Below are positions 55,301 to 64,000 of a DNA stretch of 64,000 bases, piece by piece. The translations under genes and the position numbers were made by a program. The stretch spans positions 183,511,548 through 183,575,547 of the forward strand of contig NC_064618.1 of NCBI RefSeq assembly GCF_023898315.1, given 5' to 3'. Position 1 is the first letter of the stretch. Each line of letters starts with the position of its first letter. The stretch is from Schistocerca nitens (taxonomy: Eukaryota > Arthropoda > Insecta > Orthoptera > Acrididae). The notes beneath the pieces are model-generated. The model had not been told where the DNA came from, did no database searches, and saw only the letters and a list, made by a program, of their open reading frames with translations.

Positions 55301-55488
55301 GTTGTTAAAGGCGCTGCAGTCTGGAACCGCAAGACCGCTATGGTCGCAGGTTCGAATCCTGCCTCGGGCATGGATGTTTGTGATGTCCTTAGGTTAGTTA
55401 GGTTTAACTAGTTCTAAGTTCTAGGGGAGTAATGACCTCAGCAGTTGAGTCCCATAGTGCTCAGAGCCATTTGAACCATTTTGAACCA
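55301..55488 (+). mobile_element. 5'-truncated tRNA-derived SINE
   Basis: It lacks the first ~25 bases, has B-box 'GGTTCGAATCC', and ends 'CATTTGAACCATTTTGAACC'. Perfect target duplication 'ATGACTACTGT' at 55290-55300 and 55489-55499. Confidence 0.95.
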
Positions 55489-56621
55489 TGACTACTGTCT
55501 TTCTAGTTGAGAGATTTTTTTACTGCATTATGAAACGCCATATGACTAGTGAATGACGTTTCACACCTTGCTTTGCCTATTTTGTTTAATATCTAGTTTC
55601 TAGCTGCACTGCAGCATTAGTTAAAATAAAATTTAATAGATGTACTAATATAGATAATTTATGCCTACAGATCCAGTTAATAATAATTTTATGATGTACT
55701 TCCAAAAAACAAGGGAGCACAAAAAGACATTTCCCTTCACAGGAATTGCGTACAAAATTTTTGTCGATGACTGGGTAACTTGTTTAGTTGTGTAAGTTAA
55801 GGTGATGCATCACTCTAGTGTTAAGATCTGACATAGGTATTAGACTTATCATATCTTTACTGTGATATTTTTGTTTTGCTTGAGCTTTGTCATGTTTAGA
55901 TTTAAGTTATTGCATTTGCTGCTACTGTTTGCCAGGCATAGTGCTACTAAATTTCACTTTGTATTACACTGTTAAGCCAGTTTTACTACTGATTTATTTT
56001 TCTTGTTGCTGCACATTGGCTCATATTAGTTGTAATCTTGCATTTGCTTTGCTAATTTATATTTATTGCTGCTTGATTTGCCTATTTGCATTTTTTGTCA
56101 TTGCTCTTTGTGTTAAGAGTTGTGTGTTGCTGCATTGCCTTGTCCCTTAGTATATATATCTGAGCTCAGTAGATTTAAGTTAGCTTAAGAGGGTGGAAAT
56201 TATATAAGAAACTAACTATGAAGAATAGCGAAAGAATGCATTGAGAAGTTATATGAAAAAGGTTTGGGCAAAAATGAGTATTGTACAATGAGAAATATTT
56301 ATTTTAAAAGAGCATACGTACAAAACAGTAGGGTTTAGGGACAACAGGTATAGATAGGAGTTTTGCGAATAATGATGAATGAAGGGAGATCTCCAAGAAG
56401 TAAAGAAAGTTCTGTTTGCAAAATGCTGCATTAAAACAAACCCTGTCCTTACCTTTTTTGTTATTCCGCTATGTGTTTGTGTACCTTTGTGTATTTGTGT
56501 TTTTCCTGTCTTTATGTGTTTATCTGATAAGACTTACGTTGTAGAATTTTTCTAATACTCAGCTACATTCACTATGATGAGGAATACTGTTAGCCTCAAA
56601 TATAATTTGCATTAACAATAT

Positions 56622-56676
56622 GCAGGAAGTTTCATATCAGCGCACACTCCGCTGCAGAGTGAAAATCTTATTCTGG
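56622..56676 (-). mobile_element. End fragment of a common insect MITE
   Basis: 'CAGGAAGTTTCATATCAGCG', 'CACACTCCGCTGCAGAGTG' and 'AAAATCTTATTCTGGAA' match the terminus of the MITE family partly seen at 37425-37760. The length suggests an isolated end. Confidence 0.65.
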
Positions 56677-57709
56677 AATATGTTATGTACTTTGTAAAGA
56701 TGTTTAGATACTATTTATTCGTTCTTTTTTAATGCTTATGTGTGGAATTAATGTTTCGAAAACTATTTTTATTGTTTTATATATTTACTTATGTCATAAT
56801 TCCTGTAACACTGATGTATATGTCTATTTCTATTCTTTTGTAAAGCCTGTATTACTACAAATGTTATCTGTATTCTTATGTTTTAATGATGTTTTCTGTA
56901 TCTTTATAATTGTCTTCTCATGTTATAAAATTGTAATGGACACCATTTCATCGAATTAAGTAACTTGTAAGCATACATTTCACTGCACACGTTTCTGTTG
57001 GTCATAGTATATGCACACTAGATGAGAAGTTGGGACTGTTAGTGTTGGCACGTGTTAATAATTCAGCAAGGGACTGGTTAGCAGCATTGCTGGTTCTAAG
57101 GACATTTCAAAAAAAAAAAAAATTGTGAGTGCACAAGTGGTGGTTTATGGACTTGCTATATTATCCGCAAGACTCTTCGATGGCGATTGTGCACCTGCAC
57201 AGTCGCAACAGATGGCTGCTGGCCGTCTCTACAGGGACTGCAGTGGGTCTGCACCTTTGATGGCCCACCAGTACCGTAATCTCTACCAGGACTACAGTGG
57301 GTCTGCTCTGTGATGACCTACCTACCAATATTCTTCAAAACTTCAACTGACTCTGCAGTAGGTTTGCTCTGTTGTGGCCCATTACCTGTCTGCGTGTCAA
57401 GAGCCAGAAATGCCTTTCCGTTGGAAGGACAACACTACATCGTCAAGACTGCATGGAAATCCACTACTACCATGTGCATTTTCTTTTACTGCTCAGACTA
57501 TGTGCATAAAATTGTAATTAATACTGTGATGAATGATCAGGACTGTCTTTATGTACTGTGAGAAAATTTTACCTTTTGGCCAACATTGTCTTAATAAGTG
57601 TGTGCATTTGATATCTTTGTTATTGTAATTATGAAAAATTTTATCAAATCATTATTGGCCACTGCCCAAAAACAATTTGTAAAATTTTTTGTGGAGAGCA
57701 TGGGGCCTA

Positions 57710-58323
57710 TGTAAGTAGGCTGTTTAGGTTTTTATATTGGTAATGCCACGTAGCGCTCTGTATTAAAATCACTGTCTGTGCTGTGTGCAGTCTATGGCTG
57801 GTTAGCATTGTTGTAATATTCGCTATTGTAGTGTTGGGCAGCTGGATGTTAACAGCGCATAGCGTTGCGCAGTTGCAGGTGAGCCGCCAGCAGTGGTGGA
57901 TGTGGGGGGTGGAATGGCGGAGTTTTGAGAGCGGATGATCTGGACGTCTGTCCATCAGAGACAGTAAATTTGTAAGACTGGATGTCATGAACTGCTATAT
58001 ATATAATGACTTTTGAACATTACAAAGGTAAATACATTGTTTGTTCTCTATCAAAATCTTTCATTTGCTAACTATGCCTATCAGTAGTTAGTGCCTTCAG
58101 TAGTTTGAATCTTTTATTTAGCTGGCAGTAGTGGCGCTCGCTGTATTGCAGTAGTTTGAGTAACGAAGATATTTGTGAGGTAAGTGATTTGTGAAAGGTA
58201 TAGGTTAATGTTAGTCAGGGCCATTATTTGTAGTGATTATTCAAAGTCAGACTGCGTTGCGCTAAAAATATTGTGTGTCAGTTTAAGCACAGTGATGTAT
58301 AATTTCTCTAAGAGGACGTTTCA
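57710..58323 (+). repeat. 3' LTR, 614 bp
   Basis: Same length as the 5' LTR with about 21 substitutions and no net indel. Confidence 0.95.
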
Positions 58324-58327
58324 AGCC

Positions 58328-58433
58328 GAATGAAGTGTCCACACCTCAAAGTTTTCCATTAAGAAGTTTGGTACGAGAGGGGAGAGAGGATCACCTGTGG
58401 GAACACCGTCAGTTTGGTACATCGGGCCCAAGT
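58328..58433 (-). pseudogene. Antisense Penelope-like RT block, right of the LTR element
   Basis: The minus strand gives 'YQTDGVPTGDPLSPLVPNF' and 'MENFEVWTL', which is the PLE RT block before the YVDD motif. It joins, across the LTR element, to 'CRYVGDTF' at about 50020. This shows that the LTR element inserted into an existing PLE. Confidence 0.75.
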
Positions 58434-58828
58434 TGTTTCCAATGGACACTGCCTTGCAAAGGAGCTGGAACACATTCAGTCTGTGTTCAAAGGTAACAGA
58501 TATTCTCCACTTCAGATCAGCACAGCTTTATGGAAGAAGAAACATGACCACCCACAAACTAAGAAGATGTGTGGTTCAACTCCAGGACGTTCCTCCCGTA
58601 AGTCGGCAATATGTCATCGAAATGAGGCACAATATTAAGGAAACATTATGTTAAAGTAATCTTGCGCCCACCTACAAGGACTTGAGCTCTTCCCCGTTCG
58701 GCAGAGGACCATCTGGGATTTAGGAGGGCTGGAAAGAACAGAATACCTTGCCTGTGGCAAAGTCTATATTGGTCATACAACACAAAGCGTTGAAGATGAT
58801 CGCCACACTCGCATTACTCAGCCCACCT
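58434..58828 (+). pseudogene. Sense Penelope-like fragment with GIY-YIG start
   Basis: The plus strand has 'HCLAKELEHIQSVFKGNRYS' (the block after the RT). Bases about 58735-58800 then read 'EYLACGKVYIGHTTQSVEDD', the CG..YIG core of the GIY-YIG domain. The piece is head to head with the antisense RT block at 58328-58433, so two PLE pieces meet near 58434. Confidence 0.65.
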
Positions 58829-59920
58829 TCAGAGGTGCTGATCCAGACTGCGGTAAACACCGGTATCTCTACTACCCAGTAGCACGTCCTCTCGCACTGA
58901 TGCATGCATATATTCGTCGTAGCATACTATCCATAAATTCATCAAGGCACTGTTGGTCCAGATTGTCCTAATCCTCAACGGCGATTCGGCGTAGATCCCT
59001 CAGAGTGGTTGGTGGGTCACGTCGTCTATAAACAGTCCTTTTCAATCTATACCAGGCATGTTCGATAGAGTTCATGCCTGGAGAACGTGCTGGCCAGTCT
59101 AGTCGAGCAATGTCGTTATCCTGAAGGAAGTAGTTGACAAGATGTGCACGATGGTGTACGAATTGTCCATGGAGACTAATGCCTCAGCAATATGCTGCCG
59201 ATAGAGTTCCACTATCGGTTGGAGAATGGCATTCCCGTATCGCAAAGCCGTTACGGCGCCTTCCATGACCACAAGCGGCGTACGTCAGCCGCACATCCAC
59301 CCTAAAACATCAGGGAATCTCCACCTTGCTGCACTCGCTGGACAGTGTGTCTCAGGTGTTCAGCCTGACCGGGTTGCCTCCAAACACGTCTCCGACGATT
59401 GAAGCTCCATACGGCACTCATTGGCGAAGAGAACGTGATACCAATCCTGAGTGGTCCATTCGGCATTTTGTTGGGTCCGTCTGTACCGCGCTGCATGGTG
59501 TCGTGGTTGCAAAAGATGGACCTCGCCAGTGGACGTCGGGAGTGAAGTTGAGCATCATGTAGCGTATTGCGCACAGTTTGGGTCGTAACACGGCGTCCTG
59601 TGGCTGCAAGAAAAGCGTTATTCAACATGGTGGCGTCGCTGTTAGGGTTTCTCCGAGCTATAATCCATATGTAGCTGTCATCCACTGCAGTAGTAGCCCT
59701 TGGGCGACCCGAGCAAGACATGTCATCGACAGTTCCTGTCTCCTGAATCTCCTCCATGTCCGAACAACATCGCATTGGTTCACTCGATCGAACCGTGGTA
59801 TTGACCGTCTAAGCGTGGTTGAACAACAGACAACACGAGCCGTGTACCTCCTTCCCGGTAGATTGACAGGGACTGATTTGCTGGACCCCCGCCGTCTAAT
59901 AGGCACTGCTCATGCGTGGT
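58829..59920 (-). pseudogene. Antisense Tc1-like transposase, decayed
   Basis: On the minus strand, 59775-59302 contains 'SGRPRATTAVDDSYIWIIARRNP', 'NNAFLAATGRRVTTQTVRNTLHDA' (second HTH) and 'RRRRVWRQPGQAEHLRHTVQ'. The FTDE block with the first Asp is frame-shifted. Further down, 'RTPLVVMEGAV', the degraded second-Asp region and a C-terminus ending 'ISARGRATG' lead to a TAG at 58872-58874. The family differs from the 19 kb/34 kb elements. Terminal repeats were not resolved; the 3' end abuts the PLE fragment near 58828. Confidence 0.8.
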
Positions 59921-60935
59921 TGTTTATATATTTGGGCGGCTTTAGTGACATCTCAGAACAGTCAAAGGGACTGTGTCCATGAAACAATATCCACAGTAAA
60001 CGTCTGTCTTCAGGAGTTCTGGGAACCGGGGTGATGCAAAACTTTTTTTGATGCGCGTGTAAATAATTCCGTCTATAAGTTCGCGAGGTTTTTGTTTGAT
60101 GATCTGTAACGTTCGCTGACAAAAGTGTATTTCAAAAACAGTAATTTTCGTATGAGCTTCTGTTTTCGTTCGTGTGACGTACTGAATTTGTGAAGGATAT
60201 AAGGAGTGTTGATTATATGTTAAATACGATGCGTGAAATGATATAAGTTTAACACTTGCGATATTTTGTTCGCTTTTTGTATCGATATGCGGAAAGGGGA
60301 GGTGGAGAAGGGGGATGGTGTTGATATACGCTGCATATAATGCTAATAGCATTTGTGCCCTTTCAAGCAGTCTCATTTTGACGTCAGGTATTCGCCGTAT
60401 TCAAGGAACAAGGTTCCAAAGTAGGTAACAAATATATGTATGGCGATTTGGGCTTATATCCATGGACAACGAGGTCATTCTCGTAATTTCCTAAAGCGGT
60501 TTAGGGAAGTCACGGTAATCTGAGTCCGTATGGTCAGACAGTGATTTGCACCACCACACTGCTGAACGAGGGTGTGGGAGTACTGCGTGCTCTGATTTAA
60601 AGCAACTAAAGTCGATGAGTGACCATATTCACATTTTTGCTTGGGGACTATCAGATGCCTCAACGAGCATACCTATCGAATAACGTGACTGGTGACGATG
60701 TGTGGTACCTTTAACAGAAGAACACATTACTGGCTGAGGCCTAACAAAACTAAAACAAAACAAACAAGGAAACTTGGCACATTGCTTCGACGTTGCCTTG
60801 GATAAACTTGCATGTTGTTGCGCTGCCGTGGCTACATCCACCAACTCCCAAGCGAATGGTGGCAATGTTGATGACAAAGACAGATGACAGTCAAGTAGGT
60901 TCATGGCATTATGATCAATCTCGTACCTTGTCTGT
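59921..60935. other. Unassigned sequence
   Basis: No motif was recognised. Overlapping frames at 59942-60376 and 60629-60976 (minus) lack known domains. It may contain the 5' part of the following PLE in unrecognisable form. Confidence 0.35.
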
Positions 60936-60939
60936 CGTA

Positions 60940-62180
60940 TCCGCTGTCTCACTACGGCGAGACTGGTCCTGTTCACAATTCTGTGAACTGCAGCAGTTCC
61001 AATGTGGTGCTACAAAGCGAGGATGAAGTAGGCCCAAACGACCTAATGGTTTGCTTGGATGTTGTGTCACTTTTTATGAGGGTGCCAACACAAAATACAC
61101 TGGATCTTCTGGCCCAACATTTTCCATCTGGAATGATTAAGTTGTTCCGTGACGTCCTAACGACTACGTACTTTTCGTACTGCGATGTATATTATGAGAT
61201 GACTGACGGCACATCCATGGGATCATCACTGTCTCCAGTAGTTGCAAATTTCTTCATGGAGCACTTTGAAGATCAGGGTCTGCAAACTGCGACATTACGG
61301 CCGTCTTGCTTTCTACGATACGTTGATGACACCTTCTCGATATGGCCTCATGGTGAAGATACACTACAACAGTTCGTCCATCATATGAATGGTGTCCATC
61401 CCAACATTACTGTCGATGGAGAAGCACGGCAAGCTACCATTCTTGGATGTTTTGGTTGAGCGGAAGCAGGAGGCCAGCTTGGTCATTAACTGTACCGGAA
61501 ACCAACACACAGTGATCGGTACTTGAACGCCAATAGTTTCCACCACCCTGTACACAAGAAAGCTGTCCTGAACACTTTGGTTCATAGAGTCAAGATTATC
61601 TCTGACGACGACCACCTACAGTCTGAATTGCAGAACTTAAAACATGTTTCCGGGAAAAATGGATACAGCAAGGGCCGCCGACGAAAGACACCTGGTGAAT
61701 CAGTAGAAGAGGCCAAACGGAATGCATTCATGCCATATTGTGGAGCAACTAGCAGTAACTTAGGACGTCTGCTGCAGAAACATGGGCTAAGAACAATGTT
61801 CCGGCCCGCCCCCAAGATACGAGAGACCAGATATGTTGCGCCCTGTTAAAGACGAGACTGCTCGTCGAGTGTCCGTTGTGTATGGTGTAACCCGTGAATG
61901 TGGCAGCATGTATATTGGACAAAAAAGTCGCATGGTTGCGGAGCGTTGTACTGAGCACAACAAAGGGAGCTTGACAAGTCAGCCATAGCGGAGCATTGCC
62001 TAGAAAACGGACATAAAATACAGTTCGAAAATACAAAAGTGTTTGTTCATGCGTCTACATATTGACTCAAGCGTCTACATATTGGGACTCTGTTATAAAG
62101 GAAGCTGCCGAGATTCGCTTAAACAACAATAATTTCAACAGAGACCAGGGATACACACGCAGCAGGGCATGGGGACAGGA
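60940..62180 (+). pseudogene. Penelope-like element: reverse transcriptase plus GIY-YIG endonuclease
   Basis: The RT part (60940-61459) has 'DLMVCLDVVSLFMRVP' (first catalytic Asp), 'TDGTSMGSSLSPVVANFFME' and 'CFLRYVDDTFSIWPHGED' (YVDD). A frameshift near 61447 leads to 'VYRK'-type sequence, then 'NANSFHHPVHKKAVLNTLVH' and 'LQNLKHVSG', and 'LGRLLQKHGL' (linker). After another shift near 61826 comes 'PVKDETARRVSVVYGVTREC', 'GSMYIGQKSRMVAERCTEHN' (GIY-YIG core with Arg and EH), and in a third frame 'KSAIAEHCLENGH'. This is the standard PLE order. RT copies the element and the nuclease probably opens the target. The 5' end of the ORF is missing and three small shifts inactivate it, but all catalytic motifs are still visible. 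Confidence 0.88.
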
Positions 62181-62480
62181 GATGGACGTCGAAAGAAAGC
62201 AGAGGCAGATGCGCGACGCGGGAGCTGCAGTTTCAAACGTGGCGCCTGCCTCTGGCGCCACCTGACGTCACCGGTGCTGCCACGGGCAATAGCTCCGCTA
62301 GCTGCCCGTGTCGACTTACGCGCGTGCACGCCACATTGGATCGATCTGGTTGGCTGCTGATGATGTCATAAAGCCTATATAAGCGAGAGACCGTAACAGC
62401 CCCGGCAGTCAGTGAACTACTGACGTCGATGGCGGAGATGGCCATCGAAACCTCGGGGATTTTATTCGAATTGACGTGGC
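62181..62480 (+). promoter_or_regulatory. PLE terminal (pseudo-LTR-like) region with TATA box
   Basis: The GC-rich block directly after the GIY-YIG frame contains CpG-rich sequence, 'TATATAA' at 62376-62382 and a hammerhead-like hairpin at 62400-62460. In Penelope elements, terminal repeats carry promoter activity and hammerhead motifs, so this is a plausible terminal repeat. A second copy within the window was not found. Confidence 0.5.
62400..62460 (+). ncRNA. Weak hammerhead-like motif in the PLE terminal region
   Basis: 'CTGACGT' (A9 changed to T) is followed by a 6-bp stem II 'GATGGC'/'GCCATC' with loop GGAGATG, 'GAAAC', and 'CTCGGGG'. 'CCCCG' at 62400 can pair with 'CGGGG' at 62454. 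The cleavage triplet is not in the usual place, so support is weaker than for the other copies. Confidence 0.4.
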
Positions 62481-64000
62481 TGGATCTGACATACTGTAGG
62501 TTCAGAACAAGCCACAGAATTGATAGCTAGCCTTGAGCACAGTGATGTGAGGGTAATTGCTGAATGAGAGGAAGGTTGTTAGTGATACTGATGTGACATC
62601 ATGAGGAAGATTTTAGGAAAGATCATAGGCAATTAAGTTCATTGTTTTTTTAACTTTTCTCCTCTTCTTGGCAGGATATTTTGCTAAAGAAATAATTATG
62701 ACATTGGTGGAAGGATAAAAATTTTAAGAGGACTGGTGGCGGAGTTTTTCTTATTGGGAAGAATGGAGTAGTTAGTTGCTTATTGCCTCACAAGGGAGTT
62801 TGTCAAAGGGCTCGGCGCTCAATACATCGACTCTCCACGGGCTCAACTGGAGCACTGGACTGAGGTCCATTGTTCAGGTCCTCAAAAGAACGACTCTAGT
62901 GCTGCACTTCATGACATACAGGTATAGTGGGACTACTCTGCTCGGTTTAGACGGAAGATTATGGCGAGCTTAATTAGCAGCTCCAACATGTTGGGACAAT
63001 CACAAGTTTTTACTCCAGTTTGATGACAGACTATACTGTCTCACATTGGTCAGCACATTATCAGATGCATGGGCTTCTTCAGTTTCCTATTCAGTCGAAC
63101 ATTCAATGTAGTTGACATGTAGGGAGGTTGAGATAATTGTCATCGCGTCAGGTGCGTGATTCTCAGCTATTACAAATGCTTCAGGTAACTTTGCCAAAAG
63201 ACAGATCCATTTTTATAAACCTCATGGTTAATTATATGTTTGCAGCTTTGGTGATTTCAAGATTGATTCAGTTGTTTTTCATTTTAACGCTTTTTGCCAA
63301 GTAAAATAAAGAGTTAATTGAAACTTTGTTTTATTACCATATTTAACTTAACGATAAAATGCAAATTCCACAACTTAAGTGTCATTTGCTAGGGCCACAA
63401 TATCTCATAATTATTATCTATCAGTATGTATTAATTAATTCAGCGTTATGACTCAAGGGTGTATTTGTACTATGATTAAATCTGGTTCAGTTAAATTCAC
63501 TTACACACATGTCTTTTTTCATACTACAGTTATTGTTTTAATTCCGTAAATAATCTGAAAGACAAATTTTATCATTTGAACTGCAACTGAAGTGATGGTC
63601 ACTATGCATCTTTTATATGTTACAAATAGATAATCAATTCATTGACACCCACCGTACACTCCTCTGAATTTCACTGAACGTTCCCAAGTATATAATACAA
63701 TTCTACAAACTCCGTCCCATATACAGATGACTTGGGAAGCATACCGCTTAGGAAACATTAAAACAGCGGCTGAAGACCAAGTTCCCGCCTGCTTCATAAC
63801 GTTATGTAATACTACACACCCCTCTAAATTATGCTGTACTGTCGGAATGGCTCATTCAAAGACTTTTATGTAGAAGAGTTCTCATTTCACGACTTTGTTG
63901 ATACAGTACCACAAAGTAAGAAAACTGAGCGGTTTGATATGCGATTTTACGAAAAGATGAAAAAAATTTTGTGAATGATAAGATGACAGCTGAGGAAATT
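62481..64000. other. Unassigned sequence to the window end
   Basis: AT-rich with short frames only. No repeat family or coding motif was recognised. Confidence 0.4.

Larger units (their letters stand above)
53267..57709. other. Interior of the LTR element without pol
   Basis: AT-rich, with stops in all frames. RT, RNase H, integrase and env motifs were looked for and not seen. It includes a SINE at 55301, a MITE end at 56622 and a short GC-richer part at 57170-57460 with a repeated 'GACT(G/A)CAGTGGGTCTG' (about 57236 and 57289). A purine-rich 'GTGGAGAGCATGGGG' just before the 3' LTR may be the polypurine tract. Confidence 0.6.
50052..58323 (+). mobile_element. LTR retrotransposon (gypsy-type) with gag but no pol
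   Basis: Two LTRs of exactly 614 bp start TGTAAGTAGG and end ACGTTTCA. A perfect 4-bp target duplication AGCC lies at 50048-50051 and 58324-58327. About 21 differences between the LTRs by eye (~3.4%) give a moderate age. The interior has a frame-shifted gag (51060-53073) and a possible start of the pol frame (to 53266), then ~4.4 kb without RT, RNase H or integrase. A SINE and a MITE scrap lie in that interior. The same LTR family occurs truncated at 18791, near a pol fragment. Confidence 0.93.

Noticed and set aside
53267..57709. Hidden pol or env in the LTR element interior
   Set aside because: All frames were checked for YxDD, DSS/TELEP, DNGPQF and hydrophobic fusion/anchor patterns. Only short hydrophobic frames (for example 55887-56150) occur, and these reflect T-rich sequence.
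60629..60976. 115-codon minus-strand frame upstream of the PLE
   Set aside because: No domain is recognised, there is no conserved start context, and it overlaps the PLE 5' edge on the other strand.

Overview
The window looks like intergenic or intronic DNA from a large, repeat-dominated insect genome, most likely an orthopteran and probably a Schistocerca-type locust. The main evidence is a tRNA-derived SINE of about 190 bp, present in eight full or truncated copies plus one nested pair, with a B-box followed by a conserved tail (a 'CGGGCATGGATG' block, then 'TTAGGTTAGTTAGGTTTAA'). I recognise this family as very abundant in locusts. I find no convincing host protein-coding gene, rRNA or real tRNA. 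Almost everything I can assign is a transposable element, and most elements are broken.

Layout. 1-6.5 kb: a LINE 3' end, a decayed hAT transposase (+), microsatellites, a decayed Tc1-like transposase, and a palindromic Penelope-like element (PLE) with inverted arms around a GIY-YIG fragment. 9.5-14.6 kb: antisense LINE endonuclease/reverse transcriptase (RT), an antisense hAT transposase and a pogo-like C-terminus. 15.6-17.8 kb: an element with about 0.5-kb inverted arms around a decayed gene bearing a 'GEDxDF' motif. 18-25 kb: a nest in which a Tc1-like element sits in a (TA)n tract of a broken gypsy LTR, followed by gypsy RNase H and integrase split by a SINE and a deleted mariner. After that comes a separate mariner-type element with an open 350-codon transposase. 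25-30 kb: SINEs, tRNA-like repeats and a MITE. 30-35 kb: a mariner broken by a LINE and a SINE, then a second Tc1-like copy close to the one at 19 kb. 37-44 kb: an antisense jockey/CR1-like LINE, a tRNA-like foldback element, and two palindromic MITEs flanking and splitting a gypsy RT. 45.5-46.6 kb: an env-like C-terminus and a palindrome. 50.05-58.32 kb: a complete LTR retrotransposon (614-bp LTRs, 4-bp target duplication) with a gag but no pol, inserted into an antisense PLE RT. 58.4-62.5 kb: PLE fragments, a decayed Tc1-like transposase, and a PLE with RT plus GIY-YIG followed by a TATA-containing terminal region.

The most interesting signal is a set of hammerhead-ribozyme-like motifs at 4972, 6384, 29834, 36601, 46173 and 46516, with weaker ones at 29646 and 62400. 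They combine a CTGANGA-like core, a stem-II hairpin, GAAAC, a minimal near-palindromic stem III ending in a GTH cleavage triplet, and a short closing stem I. Most lie in inverted-repeat elements, and two frame a PLE GIY-YIG fragment. Hammerhead ribozymes are known in Penelope-like retroelements; here at least three sequence families seem to carry them.

Insertion order can be read from target-site duplications and interrupted elements. All identities and counts were made by eye, and similarity to known families was judged from motif recognition without a database search.
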